A stretch of 64,000 nucleotides of DNA. It comes from Bacteroidales bacterium (GTDB lineage Bacteria > Bacteroidota > Bacteroidia > Bacteroidales > UBA932). Location: the NCBI GenBank assembly GCA_017554305.1, contig JAFZIN010000012.1:1-64000 (forward strand), read 5' to 3'. A program made the position numbers and the translations under genes. Shown here piece by piece: positions 41,524 to 50,540 of this stretch (positions are counted from its first letter, which is position 1; each line of letters starts with the position of its first letter). Below the pieces are notes generated by a model. The model had not been told where the DNA came from. It saw only the letters and a list, made by a program, of their open reading frames with translations, and did not search any database.

Positions 41524-44373
41524 TTATTCCTTAAGCATTGGTTTCAGATATTCCCCGGTGACGCTGTTAGGGTTGGCGGCAACCTCCTCCGGTGTTCCGG
41601 CTGCAATGATTTCTCCGCCTCCGCGGCCTCCCTCCGGGCCCATATCTATAAGGTAATCTACGCTCTTTAAAATATCTGGATTATGTTCTATGATTACAAC
41701 GGTATTTCCCTTATCTACAATCTTTTGCAGTACGCCAAGCAATACTTTTATATCTTCAAAATGGAGTCCGGTTGTTGGCTCGTCCAAAAGGAAGAGTGAG
41801 TTGCCGGTCTCTTTTCTGGAGAGTTCCGTTGCCAGTTTAACTCTCTGACTCTCACCGCCGCTGAGGGTTGTAGACGGCTGTCCCAGTTTTACGTAACCCA
41901 AACCTACATCTTCCATTGCCTTGAGTTTCTGATAGATACTCGGTATTGGGCGGAAGAACTCCACTGCCTCTGATACTGTCATCTCCAGAACATCATAAAT
42001 GCTCTTGCCCTTGTATTTTACCTGTAGAGTCTCCGGGTTGTAACGCTTTCCGCCGCACTCTTTGCAGGTGACGTAAACGCTTGGCAGATAATTCATCTCA
42101 ATGGTTTCAACTCCCGCACCTTTGCACACCTCGCATCTTCCGCCCTTTACGTTAAAGGAGAAACGGCCCGCCTTAAATCCTCTTATCTGAGCATCGGGAG
42201 TCTTCTCAAAGAGTTTTCTTATTTCTGCAAATACGTTTACGTAAGTTGCAGGATTTGAGCGCGGTGTCTTGCCTATAGGAGACTGGTCTACCACAATAAC
42301 CTTATCTATGTTTTCCACTCCCTCAATCTTTTTGTAAGGCAGGGGACGGGTGATTGCACGGTAGAAGTGAGAGGTAAGAATAGGGGTCAGCGTATCGTTA
42401 ATAAGAGATGATTTTCCGCTGCCGCTCACTCCGCTTATTCCCACCAGACAGCCCAGCGGAATATCCAGCGTAACATCCTTTAGGTTGTTGCCCGCAGCAC
42501 CCCTGAGTATTAGGTGTTTGCCGCTGCCCTTGCGCCTCTTTGCAGGCACCTCTATAGACCTAATTCCCCTTAAATAATCTGCAGTAAAACTCTTTAGTTT
42601 TTTCACCTTCTCCTTTGGCATCTTCATAAGTTCCTTAGGAGTAAGAGAGAAGAGCAGCTTGCCGCCTTTATTGCCCGCACCAGGTCCCAGATCTATCAGC
42701 AGATCACAGGCTAACATAGTTTCCAAATCATGCTCCACAACCATAACGGAGTTGCCCTCGTCTCTCAGTTTTTTGAGTGAGTTTATGAGTTTTATGTTGT
42801 CTTTCTGATGCAATCCTATGCTTGGCTCATCAAGTATGTAAAGCACTCCCACAAGTTTACTGCCTATCTGAGTAGCAAGGCGTATGCGCTGGCTTTCACC
42901 TCCGCTGAGCGTTGCTGTTGCCCTGTCCAAAGAGAGGTAATCCAATCCAACCGCAGAGAGAAATCCCACCCTGTCATTGAGTTCTTTTAATATATCCCTC
43001 GCGATAGTATTCTGTCTTTTATCCAACTTCTTAGGGAGCTGCTTTAACCAGAGGTTGAGCTCTTTTATATCCATTGCCGCAACCTCCGCAATATTCTTCC
43101 CGTCTATCTTAAAACAGAGTGCCTCCTTCTTCAACCTTGTGCCGTTGCACTCAGGGCATACAACCTCCTCTATGTATCTCTCTTTCAGGTTTTCCGATGA
43201 GGAGTGCTCTCTCTCCTTAAGTTCATCTTCTTCACTCTGGCTCATCTTGGAAATTACGCCCGGGAAGGAGGAGAGAAGGGTGCCGTCTGAGAGGTTGACG
43301 CGGAAGAGTTCCTCTGTTCCGTTTATTATCATATCCATCACCTCTTCCGGCAGATTCTTTATTTGAGCGTTGAGTGAAAAGTCATACTTCTTTGCCATTG
43401 CCTCCAGTATGCGGAAGGTGTCATTATCGTGATACTTCCCAATTGGTACAATGCCTCCCGCATTGATTGATTTTGAGCTGTTTGGGATGATGCGGCTCAT
43501 GTCAATTCGGGTAACGTAACCTAACCCTTTGCACTTTGGGCAGGCCCCCTGCGGAGAGTTGAATGAGAAGGTAAAAGGTGCCGGCTCCGGCAGAGATTCT
43601 CCCGTATCTTCATCCATAAGGTGCATGGAGAAGAATCTAAGCGGCTCACCTTCAGGTGCGTTGTGACGTATGACAGCAACCGTGCCTCCGCCCTTTTCAA
43701 GTGCGGTGGAGACAGATGAGTTAATTCTCTTGTAGTCTTCCTTTGTAGGAATTAGCTTATCTACAACAAGTTCTATAAAGTGAACCTTGTAACGGTCCAG
43801 CGGTTTTACCTCTGACAGTTCCTTAAGTTTTCCGTCAATTCTTACGGTTTGGAAACCTCTCTTTAAAAGGGAGTCAAAGAGATCTCTGTAATGGCCTTTT
43901 CTTCCAATTACCAAAGGAGCGAGCAGCAGACACTTTTCCTTTTCAAACTCTTTGATAATGAGGTTGGTAATCTGCTCTCCGGTATATCTTACAAGTTCTT
44001 TTCCCGTAACCGGAGAGTAGGCGCGTGATGCTCTTGCATAGAGAAGACGCAGGAAGTCATAAATCTCCGTTATGGTTCCAACGGTTGAGCGTGGGTTGTT
44101 GCCTGTTGTTTTCTGCTCTATGGCAATGATTGGGCTTAGCCCTGTAATGCTCTCAACCGCAGGGCGTTCCAGAATGCCTATGTATTGGCGGGCGTAGGCG
44201 GAGAGGGTTTCCATATAACGTCTCTGCCCCTCCGCATAGATTGTATCAAAGGCCAAAGAGGACTTTCCGCAGCCGGAGAGCCCCGTAATTACCACAAACT
44301 TATCTCTTGGAATAGTAACGTTTATTCCCTTAAGGTTGTGTTCTTTTGCTCCTATGATTTCAATCTGATCCAT
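41524..44373 (-). CDS. uvrA: Excinuclease ABC subunit A
   Basis: 949-residue DNA damage recognition ATPase of nucleotide excision repair. Two ABC modules: [20 protein letters not shown] and [12 protein letters not shown] for Walker [11 protein letters not shown] and [13 protein letters not shown] for the signatures, [12 protein letters not shown] and [14 protein letters not shown] for Walker B. Zinc-binding Cys pairs occur in [12 protein letters not shown] and [10 protein letters not shown] with [10 protein letters not shown] chose ATG 44373 because [17 protein letters not shown] begins the conserved domain; the stop of the MBL gene is one base upstream. Confidence 0.97.
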   Translation of the reverse strand: MDQIEIIGAKEHNLKGINVTIPRDKFVVITGLSGCGKSSLAFDTIYAEGQRRYMETLSAYARQYIGILERPAVESITGLSPIIAIEQKTTGNNPRSTVGTITEIYDFLRLLYARASRAYSPVTGKELVRYTGEQITNLIIKEFEKEKCLLLAPLVIGRKGHYRDLFDSLLKRGFQTVRIDGKLKELSEVKPLDRYKVHFIELVVDKLIPTKEDYKRINSSVSTALEKGGGTVAVIRHNAPEGEPLRFFSMHLMDEDTGESLPEPAPFTFSFNSPQGACPKCKGLGYVTRIDMSRIIPNSSKSINAGGIVPIGKYHDNDTFRILEAMAKKYDFSLNAQIKNLPEEVMDMIINGTEELFRVNLSDGTLLSSFPGVISKMSQSEEDELKEREHSSSENLKERYIEEVVCPECNGTRLKKEALCFKIDGKNIAEVAAMDIKELNLWLKQLPKKLDKRQNTIARDILKELNDRVGFLSAVGLDYLSLDRATATLSGGESQRIRLATQIGSKLVGVLYILDEPSIGLHQKDNIKLINSLKKLRDEGNSVMVVEHDLETMLACDLLIDLGPGAGNKGGKLLFSLTPKELMKMPKEKVKKLKSFTADYLRGIRSIEVPAKRRKGSGKHLILRGAAGNNLKDVTLDIPLGCLVGISGVSGSGKSSLINDTLTPILTSHFYRAITRPLPYKKIEGVENIDKVIVVDQSPIGKTPRSNPATYVNVFAEIRKLFEKTPDAQIRGFKAGRFSFNVKGGRCEVCKGAGVETIEMNYLPSVYVTCKECGGKRYNPETLQVKYKGKSIYDVLEMTVSEAVEFFRPIPSIYQKLKAMEDVGLGYVKLGQPSTTLSGGESQRVKLATELSRKETGNSLFLLDEPTTGLHFEDIKVLLGVLQKIVDKGNTVVIIEHNPDILKSVDYLIDMGPEGGRGGGEIIAAGTPEEVAANPNSVTGEYLKPMLKE

Positions 44374-44374
44374 A

Positions 44375-45043
44375 TTACTGTAAGAAGCCCAGCCAGGTAG
44401 ATGCTCTAAGGTATGGGTTGTGTGCAAGTTCCTCAGTCATAGTGGTGTTAGGACCGTGACCGGAATAGATTGCAGTATCCGGTTTTATGGTTTTAACAAG
44501 TATGTTCACCAGTGAGTTGAACATCTTTTCATTGTCTCCCTCCGGCAGATCTGTTCTTCCGCAGCTGCCTGCAAACATTGTATCTCCCGTAAGAACAATT
44601 TTGTTCTCCGGAGAGTAGAAGCAGACGCTTCCGTGCGTATGGCCCGGAGTATGAATCACTTGCAAAGATGTGTTTCCAAATGTTACATCCTCTCCGCCCT
44701 TAAGGTCTTTGGTATTCAGAGGCGGATCATTTACAATTATGCCGAACATCTGGCAGGTTCTTTTTGTTACCGTCAGAAGTTCTCTGTCTTGAGGATGTAT
44801 ATATGTTGGAATGTTGTAAGTCTCTGTTATGAACGCATTTCCCATTGTGTGGTCAAAGTGGCCGTGGGTGCAGAGCAGTTTTACGGGCTTAAGAGAATTG
44901 GTTGAAATGTACTTTACAATTCTCTCCTGCTCGCTCCTGGAACTTATTCCCGGATCTACAATTACGCACTCGTTAGTCTCATCTGAGAGTATGTAGCAGC
45001 ACTCTCTGAGTTCGTTAAGGTAAAACTGTTTTAATGTTATCAT
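44375..45043 (-). CDS. MBL-fold metallo-hydrolase (glyoxalase II-like)
   Basis: 222 residues. The metallo-beta-lactamase zinc motif is THGHFDHTMG (H-x-H-x-D-H, near 59-68), then HTPGHTHGSVCFY, LTGDTMFAGSCGRTDLP and YSGHGPNT, matching the glyoxalase II-like hydrolase group. The substrate is not defined by sequence. It is between pcm and uvrA with gaps of 6 and 1 bases, probably a three-gene transcript. Confidence 0.85.
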   Translation of the reverse strand: MITLKQFYLNELRECCYILSDETNECVIVDPGISSRSEQERIVKYISTNSLKPVKLLCTHGHFDHTMGNAFITETYNIPTYIHPQDRELLTVTKRTCQMFGIIVNDPPLNTKDLKGGEDVTFGNTSLQVIHTPGHTHGSVCFYSPENKIVLTGDTMFAGSCGRTDLPEGDNEKMFNSLVNILVKTIKPDTAIYSGHGPNTTMTEELAHNPYLRASTWLGFLQ

Positions 45044-45049
45044 ACGCTT

Positions 45050-45781
45050 CTATTTTCCGTTAATACCCTCAAGCATTGGGACAAAGCTTGCAACGCCAAT
45101 ATCCTCTGCCCGGTAACGCTCCTCTTCTGTTCTGGTTACAACCTTTAGCATCTGCCTTTTCTCTCTCCCCCGGGCATCATCTTCAAAATCTACCGGTATT
45201 ACCAGGCGTGCACCTACCTTAAGCTGCTCCAGCAGTTTTTGAGGTATGTGAGGAGCTCCGCAAGTTACAACAATACCGTCAAAAGGGGCTTCTGCCGGCA
45301 GTCCGAGATAACCATCGCCCAGATAGAGGTGAAACTTTCCGGAGTTTATGTTGGTTGGGGTTTGGGCGGCAAGTTCCTCATCTAAAAAGAGATAGCCTGC
45401 GGCCTCCAGGTTGGAGACGGCCCTTGGGAAGAGTTCTGCCTGCCTTTCAATGGAGAAGACCTCCGCTCCCAGGTAGAAGAGTACGGCGCTCTGGTAGCCG
45501 CAGCCGGTTCCAATCTCCAGTATGCGGTCTCCGGGTTTGAAGTTAAGCAGCTGGGTTTCAAGGGCTACGGTGGAGGGCTGTGAGATGGTTTGAGCGGCTC
45601 CTATTGCAACGGGGGTGTCTTTGTAGGCAAAATCCTCCAGCCCCTCCTCCACAAAGAGGTGGCGGGGAACGGCTCCAATGGCCTTCAGCACCCTCTCTTC
45701 AAAGCGTCCGCTCTCCCTAAGTTGCTGAACCAAAAGATTTCTCCTTCCCTTATGCAAAAGTGTATCCCGGTTATCTCTCAT
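45050..45781 (-). CDS. pcm: Protein-L-isoaspartate O-methyltransferase
   Basis: 243 residues. It repairs damaged aspartyl residues with S-adenosylmethionine. Motifs: AIGAVPRHLFVEEG, AIGAAQTISQPSTVALE, LEIGTGCGYQSAVLFYLGAEVFSIER (SAM site, landmark only) and FDGIVVTCGAPHIP. First gene of the pcm-MBL-uvrA group; the upstream intergenic is shared with the divergent kinase gene. Confidence 0.92.
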   Translation of the reverse strand: MRDNRDTLLHKGRRNLLVQQLRESGRFEERVLKAIGAVPRHLFVEEGLEDFAYKDTPVAIGAAQTISQPSTVALETQLLNFKPGDRILEIGTGCGYQSAVLFYLGAEVFSIERQAELFPRAVSNLEAAGYLFLDEELAAQTPTNINSGKFHLYLGDGYLGLPAEAPFDGIVVTCGAPHIPQKLLEQLKVGARLVIPVDFEDDARGREKRQMLKVVTRTEEERYRAEDIGVASFVPMLEGINGK

Positions 45782-45843
45782 TGCCCCCCAAAGGTACTCT
45801 ATTTTATCTGAGGGTAATGCTTTTTTGGAAGGTAATTATTTAT

Positions 45844-45851
45844 TAAATTTG
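45844..45851 (+). promoter_or_regulatory. -7 box of the deoxynucleoside kinase gene
   Basis: TAAATTTG, 22 bases before the ATG. A TTG lies 16 bases before it, shorter than the usual spacing. Confidence 0.5.
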
Positions 45852-45873
45852 TCTAGTACTTAAATCTTACGTT

Positions 45874-46494
45874 ATGCATATAGGAATTGCAGGCAACATT
45901 GGCAGCGGAAAGACTACGCTGACCTCTCTTTTGGCCAAGAATATGGGTTGGACCCCTAAGTATGAACCGGTTGAGAACAACCCTTATCTGGAAGATTTTT
46001 ACAACGATATGCCTCGTTGGTCTTTCAACCTTCAGATTTACTTCCTTAACAAGAGATTCCAGGAGGTTGTGAATATCCGCAATTCCAAAGAAGATGTAAT
46101 TCAGGACCGTACAATCTATGAGGATTCCTGCATTTTTGCACCTAATCTGCACAACATGGGGCTTATGCCAACCAGAGATTACGAGAACTACAAGGATCTC
46201 TTCTCCCTGATGATTTCACTGGTGCAACCTCCTGATTTGATGATTTATCTGCGCTCCTCAATTGAGCACCTCGTATCCAATATTCAGAAGAGAGGTAGGG
46301 CTTACGAGGAGGGAATCCGTTTGGATTATCTCAAAGGATTGAATGATCTTTACGAGGAGTGGAGCAAGACCTACTCAGACGGCAAGCTTCTGATCATAGA
46401 CGTAGACAAGCTTGATTTCCAGAATAATCCTAAGGATTTAAGTACAATCATAGATGCCATCCAGGCAGAACTCGGAGGATTATTTAATAAGTAA
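45874..46494 (+). CDS. Deoxynucleoside kinase
   Basis: 206 residues; phosphorylates deoxyadenosine, deoxyguanosine or deoxycytidine for salvage. The P-loop is IGIAGNIGSGKTTL at residues 3-16; other family blocks are YEPVENNPYLEDFY, SFNLQIYFLNKRF, QDRTIYEDSCIF (catalytic D-R-x-x-x-E) and the lid region QKRGRAYE. The exact base preference cannot be read. A terminator lies 24 bases after the stop. Confidence 0.9.
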   Translation: MHIGIAGNIGSGKTTLTSLLAKNMGWTPKYEPVENNPYLEDFYNDMPRWSFNLQIYFLNKRFQEVVNIRNSKEDVIQDRTIYEDSCIFAPNLHNMGLMPTRDYENYKDLFSLMISLVQPPDLMIYLRSSIEHLVSNIQKRGRAYEEGIRLDYLKGLNDLYEEWSKTYSDGKLLIIDVDKLDFQNNPKDLSTIIDAIQAELGGLFNK

Positions 46495-46518
46495 AGCCCT
46501 GGATAGCAAAACCCTAAG

Positions 46519-46553
46519 AGGATGACCAAAAGTAATTTGGCCATCCTTTTTTT
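46519..46553 (+). terminator. Terminator after the deoxynucleoside kinase gene
   Basis: AGGATGACCAAA and TTTGGCCATCCT pair with one mismatch around a short loop, followed by a run of T. Strong intrinsic terminator shape. Confidence 0.85.
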
Positions 46554-46602
46554 ATTGAGGTTTATATTTATTATTGGAAAAGTTGATTGCCCTACTTTCA
46601 AC

Positions 46603-46781
46603 GGTTTGGAAGATATTCTCTTCCTCAAAACCCTCGCTGCGCTCGTGACTAAGGTTTTTTCGGAAGAAATATCTCCAAACCATCAGAATAATAGGGATAA
46701 AGGTAGGCCCTTATTAATAAGGCACTTTAGTGCCCTGTGCTGAAAGCACAGTGATGCCCCTAGAGGGGCCGGCAAAGCCGG
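46603..46781. repeat. Compound palindromic repeat, copy 2 (inverted relative to copy 1)
   Basis: In the 344-base gap between convergent genes. A long imperfect palindrome spans 46603-46681 (arms GGTTTGGAAGATATTCTCTTCC and GGAAGAAATATCTCCAAACC). Then come TTATTAATAA (46711-46720), GGCACT/AGTGCC (46721-46734) and CTGTGC/GCACAG (46735-46751). These are the same parts as at 12289-12486, in inverted orientation, without the extra inner stem. Two more stems follow: GCCCCT/AGGGGC (46756-46769) and CCGGC/GCCGG (46769-46781). No coding sequence is in the gap. Confidence 0.85.
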
Positions 46782-46805
46782 GGGTGAAATAGTAAATAAA
46801 CAGTA

Positions 46806-46842
46806 AAAAGGATGGTCAAAATTTTTTGACATCCTTTTTTAC
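46806..46842 (-). terminator. Terminator of the EnvC-like gene
   Basis: On the minus strand GGATGTCAAAA and TTTTGACCATCC pair with one mismatch, followed by five T. It overlaps the stop codon at 46839-46841 and is nearly symmetrical, so it can work in both directions. Confidence 0.8.
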
Positions 46843-48095
46843 TGCTTGAGCCAGAGTTCGGGATTTTGTTTTTGGGTGCCGTTCCAGAGTTCAAAGTGGA
46901 GCTCGCTGCTCTCCTGCTTGGTATCCAGAGTACCAATGAGCGCACCCGTTGCAATCTTCTGACCTGCTTTCACATTCACGCGTCCCAGTTTGCAGTAGAA
47001 GGTGAAATATTTGCCGTGCTCAACCAGCACGCAGTTGCTGTATCCAGGAATAACAATCACCTTTTTAACCACACCCTCGTAAACAGAATATACGTTACAA
47101 CCCGTTGGTGCGGAGATGTTTACACCGTTGTTAAACGGCAGCTTAACACCCTTGATAGTAGGATGTGGATGCTCTCCGAATCCCTCAACAATAACTCCTC
47201 GCTTAACCGGCCACGGAAGTTTTCCGCGGTTGTTTTCAAAGGAGCCGCTCAAACGGGCGCTCTCCGGAGTCTCTTTGTAAACGGTTGTTTTACCGGTGGT
47301 TGTTGTGGTCTTGGATGAACCCGCTGCCTTCTTTCTCTCTGCCGCAATAGCCTCTGCAATCATCTTTTCAATCTCTCTGCTAAGACGTGCAGCCTGCTCC
47401 TTCTTCTGTTTAAGTTCCTGAGTATATTTGGATTGCTGCTTGGCAAGAGACTTCTCCAGGTTCTTGTTTTTCTCCTGATCCTTCTTGAGCTTGTTGAGCT
47501 CCTCCTCTTTAGTGTGCTGAGTCTTACGGTTTTCCGCCTGCAGTTTGGAAAGTTCGCTCTTCTCTTTTTCCAGCTCTGCACTTGCCGCCTTTATCTTTTT
47601 AGCCTCTGCAGAGAGAGCCTTTGAGTAATTTTTCAGATAACTCCAGCGGCGGTAACCCTGCTCAACGTTGTTGCTTGCAATGATGTACATAAACCACTTG
47701 CGGGAATCGCGGTTGCGGTAAGCTTTGATTACCATCCTTTTATACATCATCTTAAGAGTATCCAGTTGACTTTGCAGAAGCGCAAGTTTCTTTGCCTTGT
47801 CTGAAATCTCCTCTCCCTGGCGGGTGATATCCTTTTCCAGCCTCTCAATCATTCTTTGCCTTACATCTGCCTTCTTTTTTAGCAGATTTAACTCCGCGAT
47901 GGTATTTTTGCGCTGTTTCTTTGTCTGCTCTATCTGCTTGTCTAAGAACTGAATATCCTGCTCCAACTTTCCCGCCTGAGCCTTTTTGTTCTCAATGTTT
48001 TTGTTCTGGCAGAGGGCCTGTGAAGGAGCAAAGAGAAACAGCCCGGTAACTATCGGGAGAATAAAAAACTTTGCTATGGAGAGGTTAAGTCTCAT
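46839..48095 (-). CDS. EnvC-like murein hydrolase activator with degenerate LytM domain
   Basis: 418 residues: signal peptide (about 1-29), a long coiled coil (about 32-255) rich in Lys, Glu and Gln, a linker of Thr/Lys, and a LytM/M23 domain from about 290. Catalytic M23 enzymes have H-x-G-x-D, an H-L pair and H-x-H. Here the matching sites read NNGVN, YCKL and ELHFE, so most zinc and catalytic residues are missing. This pattern is that of EnvC, which activates amidases at the septum via FtsEX rather than cutting murein. Its start overlaps the TPR gene stop by four bases. Confidence 0.85.
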   Translation of the reverse strand: MRLNLSIAKFFILPIVTGLFLFAPSQALCQNKNIENKKAQAGKLEQDIQFLDKQIEQTKKQRKNTIAELNLLKKKADVRQRMIERLEKDITRQGEEISDKAKKLALLQSQLDTLKMMYKRMVIKAYRNRDSRKWFMYIIASNNVEQGYRRWSYLKNYSKALSAEAKKIKAASAELEKEKSELSKLQAENRKTQHTKEEELNKLKKDQEKNKNLEKSLAKQQSKYTQELKQKKEQAARLSREIEKMIAEAIAAERKKAAGSSKTTTTTGKTTVYKETPESARLSGSFENNRGKLPWPVKRGVIVEGFGEHPHPTIKGVKLPFNNGVNISAPTGCNVYSVYEGVVKKVIVIPGYSNCVLVEHGKYFTFYCKLGRVNVKAGQKIATGALIGTLDTKQESSELHFELWNGTQKQNPELWLKQ

Positions 48096-49858
48096 TTCTC
48101 TTCTCTTGCTTTTTTACGTGCCTCCACTTTCTTGGAAAGTTTTTCCAAATCATCCAGACTCTCCTTAGACTCTAAAGTCTTGTCCAAAGCCCTTTTAAGA
48201 GCCTTGTCATAGTATATGAATGCCAGATCATACTCCTCAAGATCATAGAGTATGTCTGCATAATGTTCCATAAGAACTTCGCTCTCTCCTCCGTCAAAAG
48301 CAACCGCCTGCTGCAGATATTTTTTAGCCTGCTCCTTCTCTCCCATAAGATATAGGATCCAACCGTAGGTATCTAAATATGTAGATTCAGAAGGATTGTC
48401 ATCTACTGTTATCTTACTCATTTGCAGTGCTTTGTTCAGATCTCCACGAGGTGTGCCGGTAGCCAGATACCAGGCGTAGTTGTTAAGAACCGGAGCGTTA
48501 TGCGGATCAATCTTGAGCGCCTTCTTGTAGAACTTGAAGGCCTCTCTGTTCATCTCTTTCTGGTGATACATATCTCCCACAAAAGAGTAAATCTGAAGCA
48601 GCGTTGTTGTATCTTTCTGTTTCTTAAGGTTTTTCTCCTGAGAGAGCAGAGTCTCAATTGCCTCGTCCAACTTTCCCTGGTTATACTGTGCTATTCCCTT
48701 AAACTGGAAGAGGTCTGTAATCTGATCCGGATTAACGGCAATGGTAGAGTCTGTAAACTGCTCAAGACGAGGCCAATTCTCACGGCTGTAAAGGAAAGAG
48801 ATTATGTTGGAACGGATGTAATAATCATTAGGATAATACTTGAGAGCTCTCTCCAAAGCGTTCATTGCCATCTCGCTCTCTCCGCTGCGGGCCATGAACA
48901 TTGCACTTGATATTGCAATGGAACTGTCTGAAGGATGGGCTCTTGAGAGGGCGTCCAAACATTTGGAGAGTTCCTTGGCATAACGCTGCTGGTAAATAGG
49001 AATCTCCATAACGCTCTCCACGTGCTGCTTTTTAATTGAAGGATCCACCTCCGGATTCTCCAGAAACGATTTTAGATAACCCAGATAGAGGGCGTGGTTT
49101 CCCGTCCTGCGGTAAATCTCCATCTTTCCAAAGTGTGCCGGAATGCACTGAGGGTCATTTCTTAAGGCCTTGTCATAGTAAACAATGGCCAGAGAATCCT
49201 TTCCCTGAGACTCCAAAAGTTCCGCAATGTAGGTCTCATAGAGTTCGGAAGGGGTTCTGGCATCTGCCTCCTCCAGCACCTCAATAGCCTTTTGGGCATT
49301 ATTCTGCCCGCTGTAAATTTTAAAGCGGGTCATAGTGGATATATCATTAGGCCCAACGGCCTTCTCCAGACGGTCTGCCAGCACCAGGGCTCTATCCTGC
49401 TGTCCTCTTGGAAGATAGATATTAATAAGATTGGTGTAAGGGTCTTTCTTTTTAGGATACTTGTTAACCAGTTTCTCAAAAATCTTAACAGCCTCCGTCA
49501 CATCTGTATTCTGCATATAGACCGCACCCAGAGTGGCTGCATAATAGTAGTTGTTGCTGTCTAAAGCCACAGCCTGCCTTAAGTTCATCTCCGCCGGCTG
49601 CAGTTTGTTCTCAACCAGATCCACTTTGGCCATAAGGTAGTAGGCGGCATCATTCTTTTTGTTGAATTCAAGCGCCTGCCGGCAGAACTGACGTACTTTT
49701 TCTGCATCGCGATAGTTATATGCCCTCTGAGCCTCTATAATGCAGGAATCGCTCTTAAACAGCTCTTCTTGCGTAGGCAAATCCTGCCCACACAGCCATC
49801 CGGAAGGGAAAATGAGCACAAACAGCGCCCACAATACTCTATAAGCAATCTTTCTCAT
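48092..49858 (-). CDS. Large exported TPR protein paired with the EnvC-like gene
   Basis: 588 residues: signal peptide (MRKIAYRVLWALFVLIFPSGWLCG) and about a dozen TPR-type helix pairs, for example AVALDSNNYYYAATLGAVYMQ, FYKKALKIDPHNAPVLNNYAWYLATG and ESTYLDTYGWILYLMGEKEQAKKYLQQA (one repeat each, as landmarks). A charged KKVEARKKAREEK closes the protein. I chose ATG 49858, where the signal begins; a longer frame upstream lacks a signal. The end overlaps the EnvC-like start by four bases, so the two act together. In some Bacteroidota such pairs serve envelope integrity; here that is inference. Confidence 0.8.
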   Translation of the reverse strand: MRKIAYRVLWALFVLIFPSGWLCGQDLPTQEELFKSDSCIIEAQRAYNYRDAEKVRQFCRQALEFNKKNDAAYYLMAKVDLVENKLQPAEMNLRQAVALDSNNYYYAATLGAVYMQNTDVTEAVKIFEKLVNKYPKKKDPYTNLINIYLPRGQQDRALVLADRLEKAVGPNDISTMTRFKIYSGQNNAQKAIEVLEEADARTPSELYETYIAELLESQGKDSLAIVYYDKALRNDPQCIPAHFGKMEIYRRTGNHALYLGYLKSFLENPEVDPSIKKQHVESVMEIPIYQQRYAKELSKCLDALSRAHPSDSSIAISSAMFMARSGESEMAMNALERALKYYPNDYYIRSNIISFLYSRENWPRLEQFTDSTIAVNPDQITDLFQFKGIAQYNQGKLDEAIETLLSQEKNLKKQKDTTTLLQIYSFVGDMYHQKEMNREAFKFYKKALKIDPHNAPVLNNYAWYLATGTPRGDLNKALQMSKITVDDNPSESTYLDTYGWILYLMGEKEQAKKYLQQAVAFDGGESEVLMEHYADILYDLEEYDLAFIYYDKALKRALDKTLESKESLDDLEKLSKKVEARKKAREEK

Positions 49859-49920
49859 TTCTACTATTGCAAAAGTAGCAAATAATGTGCTAATCCCTCT
49901 TGAAATAGCTTTGGATTGAT

Positions 49921-49928
49921 TAAATTTG
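49921..49928 (+). promoter_or_regulatory. -7 box of the ECF sigma gene
   Basis: TAAATTTG with a TTG 18 bases upstream (49900-49902). It gives a leader of about 35 nt before ATG 49968. Confidence 0.55.
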
Positions 49929-49967
49929 TATTGCTTTTGCAACCTTTTGGGGCAAACTTGCATCTAT

Positions 49968-50534
49968 ATGTCAGACAACAAGAAGACACGGGCACAGCAG
50001 GACTCTTACTCCGAGCTTGTGAAAAAATGCAGGGAGCAGGACAGAAGAGCTCAGAAAGAGCTCTATGACAGGCTCTCTGTAAAAATGTTCCCTGTCTGTC
50101 TGCGCTACATTGGAGATAGAGAAAAGAGCAAGGATGTCCTTCATGACGGTTTCATAACTCTCTTCTCAAAACTCCAGGAATACCGCGGAGAGGGCGTTTT
50201 TGAGGGGTGGGCCAGAAGAATATTCGTTACAACGGCACTTATGCAGCTTCGTAAGAACGATGTTCTCCACCAGGCCAGACAGATTGACGGTGAGGTTCCC
50301 GTAACAGACAAAGAGTTGGTTCTGGATCCTAAAGAGACTGCCAATTTGGACGCAGACAAGATTATGGAACTGATTGTTTCAATGCCGGAAGGGTTCAGGA
50401 CAGTCTTCAACCTCTATGCAATGGAGGGCTTCTCACACAAGGAGATAGCGCAGATGTTGGGTTTGAGTGAGGGAGGATGTCGTTCTCAGCTCAGCAGGGC
50501 AAGAGCATGGCTGCAAGAGAGACTGAAGAAATAG
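49968..50534 (+). CDS. RNA polymerase sigma factor, ECF family
   Basis: 188 residues. Region 2 is visible in RRAQKELYDRLSVKMFPVCLRYIGDREKSKDVLHDGF (about 28-64, landmark) with FEGWARRIFVTTAL for region 2.4. Region 4 has MPEGFRTVFNLYAMEGFSHKEIAQMLGLSEGGCRSQLSRAR. ATG 49968 gives the usual length; earlier frames begin in the promoter. It is followed by a membrane/barrel protein whose N-terminus looks like an anti-sigma partner. Confidence 0.9.
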   Translation: MSDNKKTRAQQDSYSELVKKCREQDRRAQKELYDRLSVKMFPVCLRYIGDREKSKDVLHDGFITLFSKLQEYRGEGVFEGWARRIFVTTALMQLRKNDVLHQARQIDGEVPVTDKELVLDPKETANLDADKIMELIVSMPEGFRTVFNLYAMEGFSHKEIAQMLGLSEGGCRSQLSRARAWLQERLKK

Positions 50535-50540
50535 TAACCC

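Noticed and set aside
46495..46838. A hidden gene or tRNA in the 344-base gap
   Set aside because: The gap is accounted for by two terminators and the palindromic repeat; no tRNA fold or coding signal seen.
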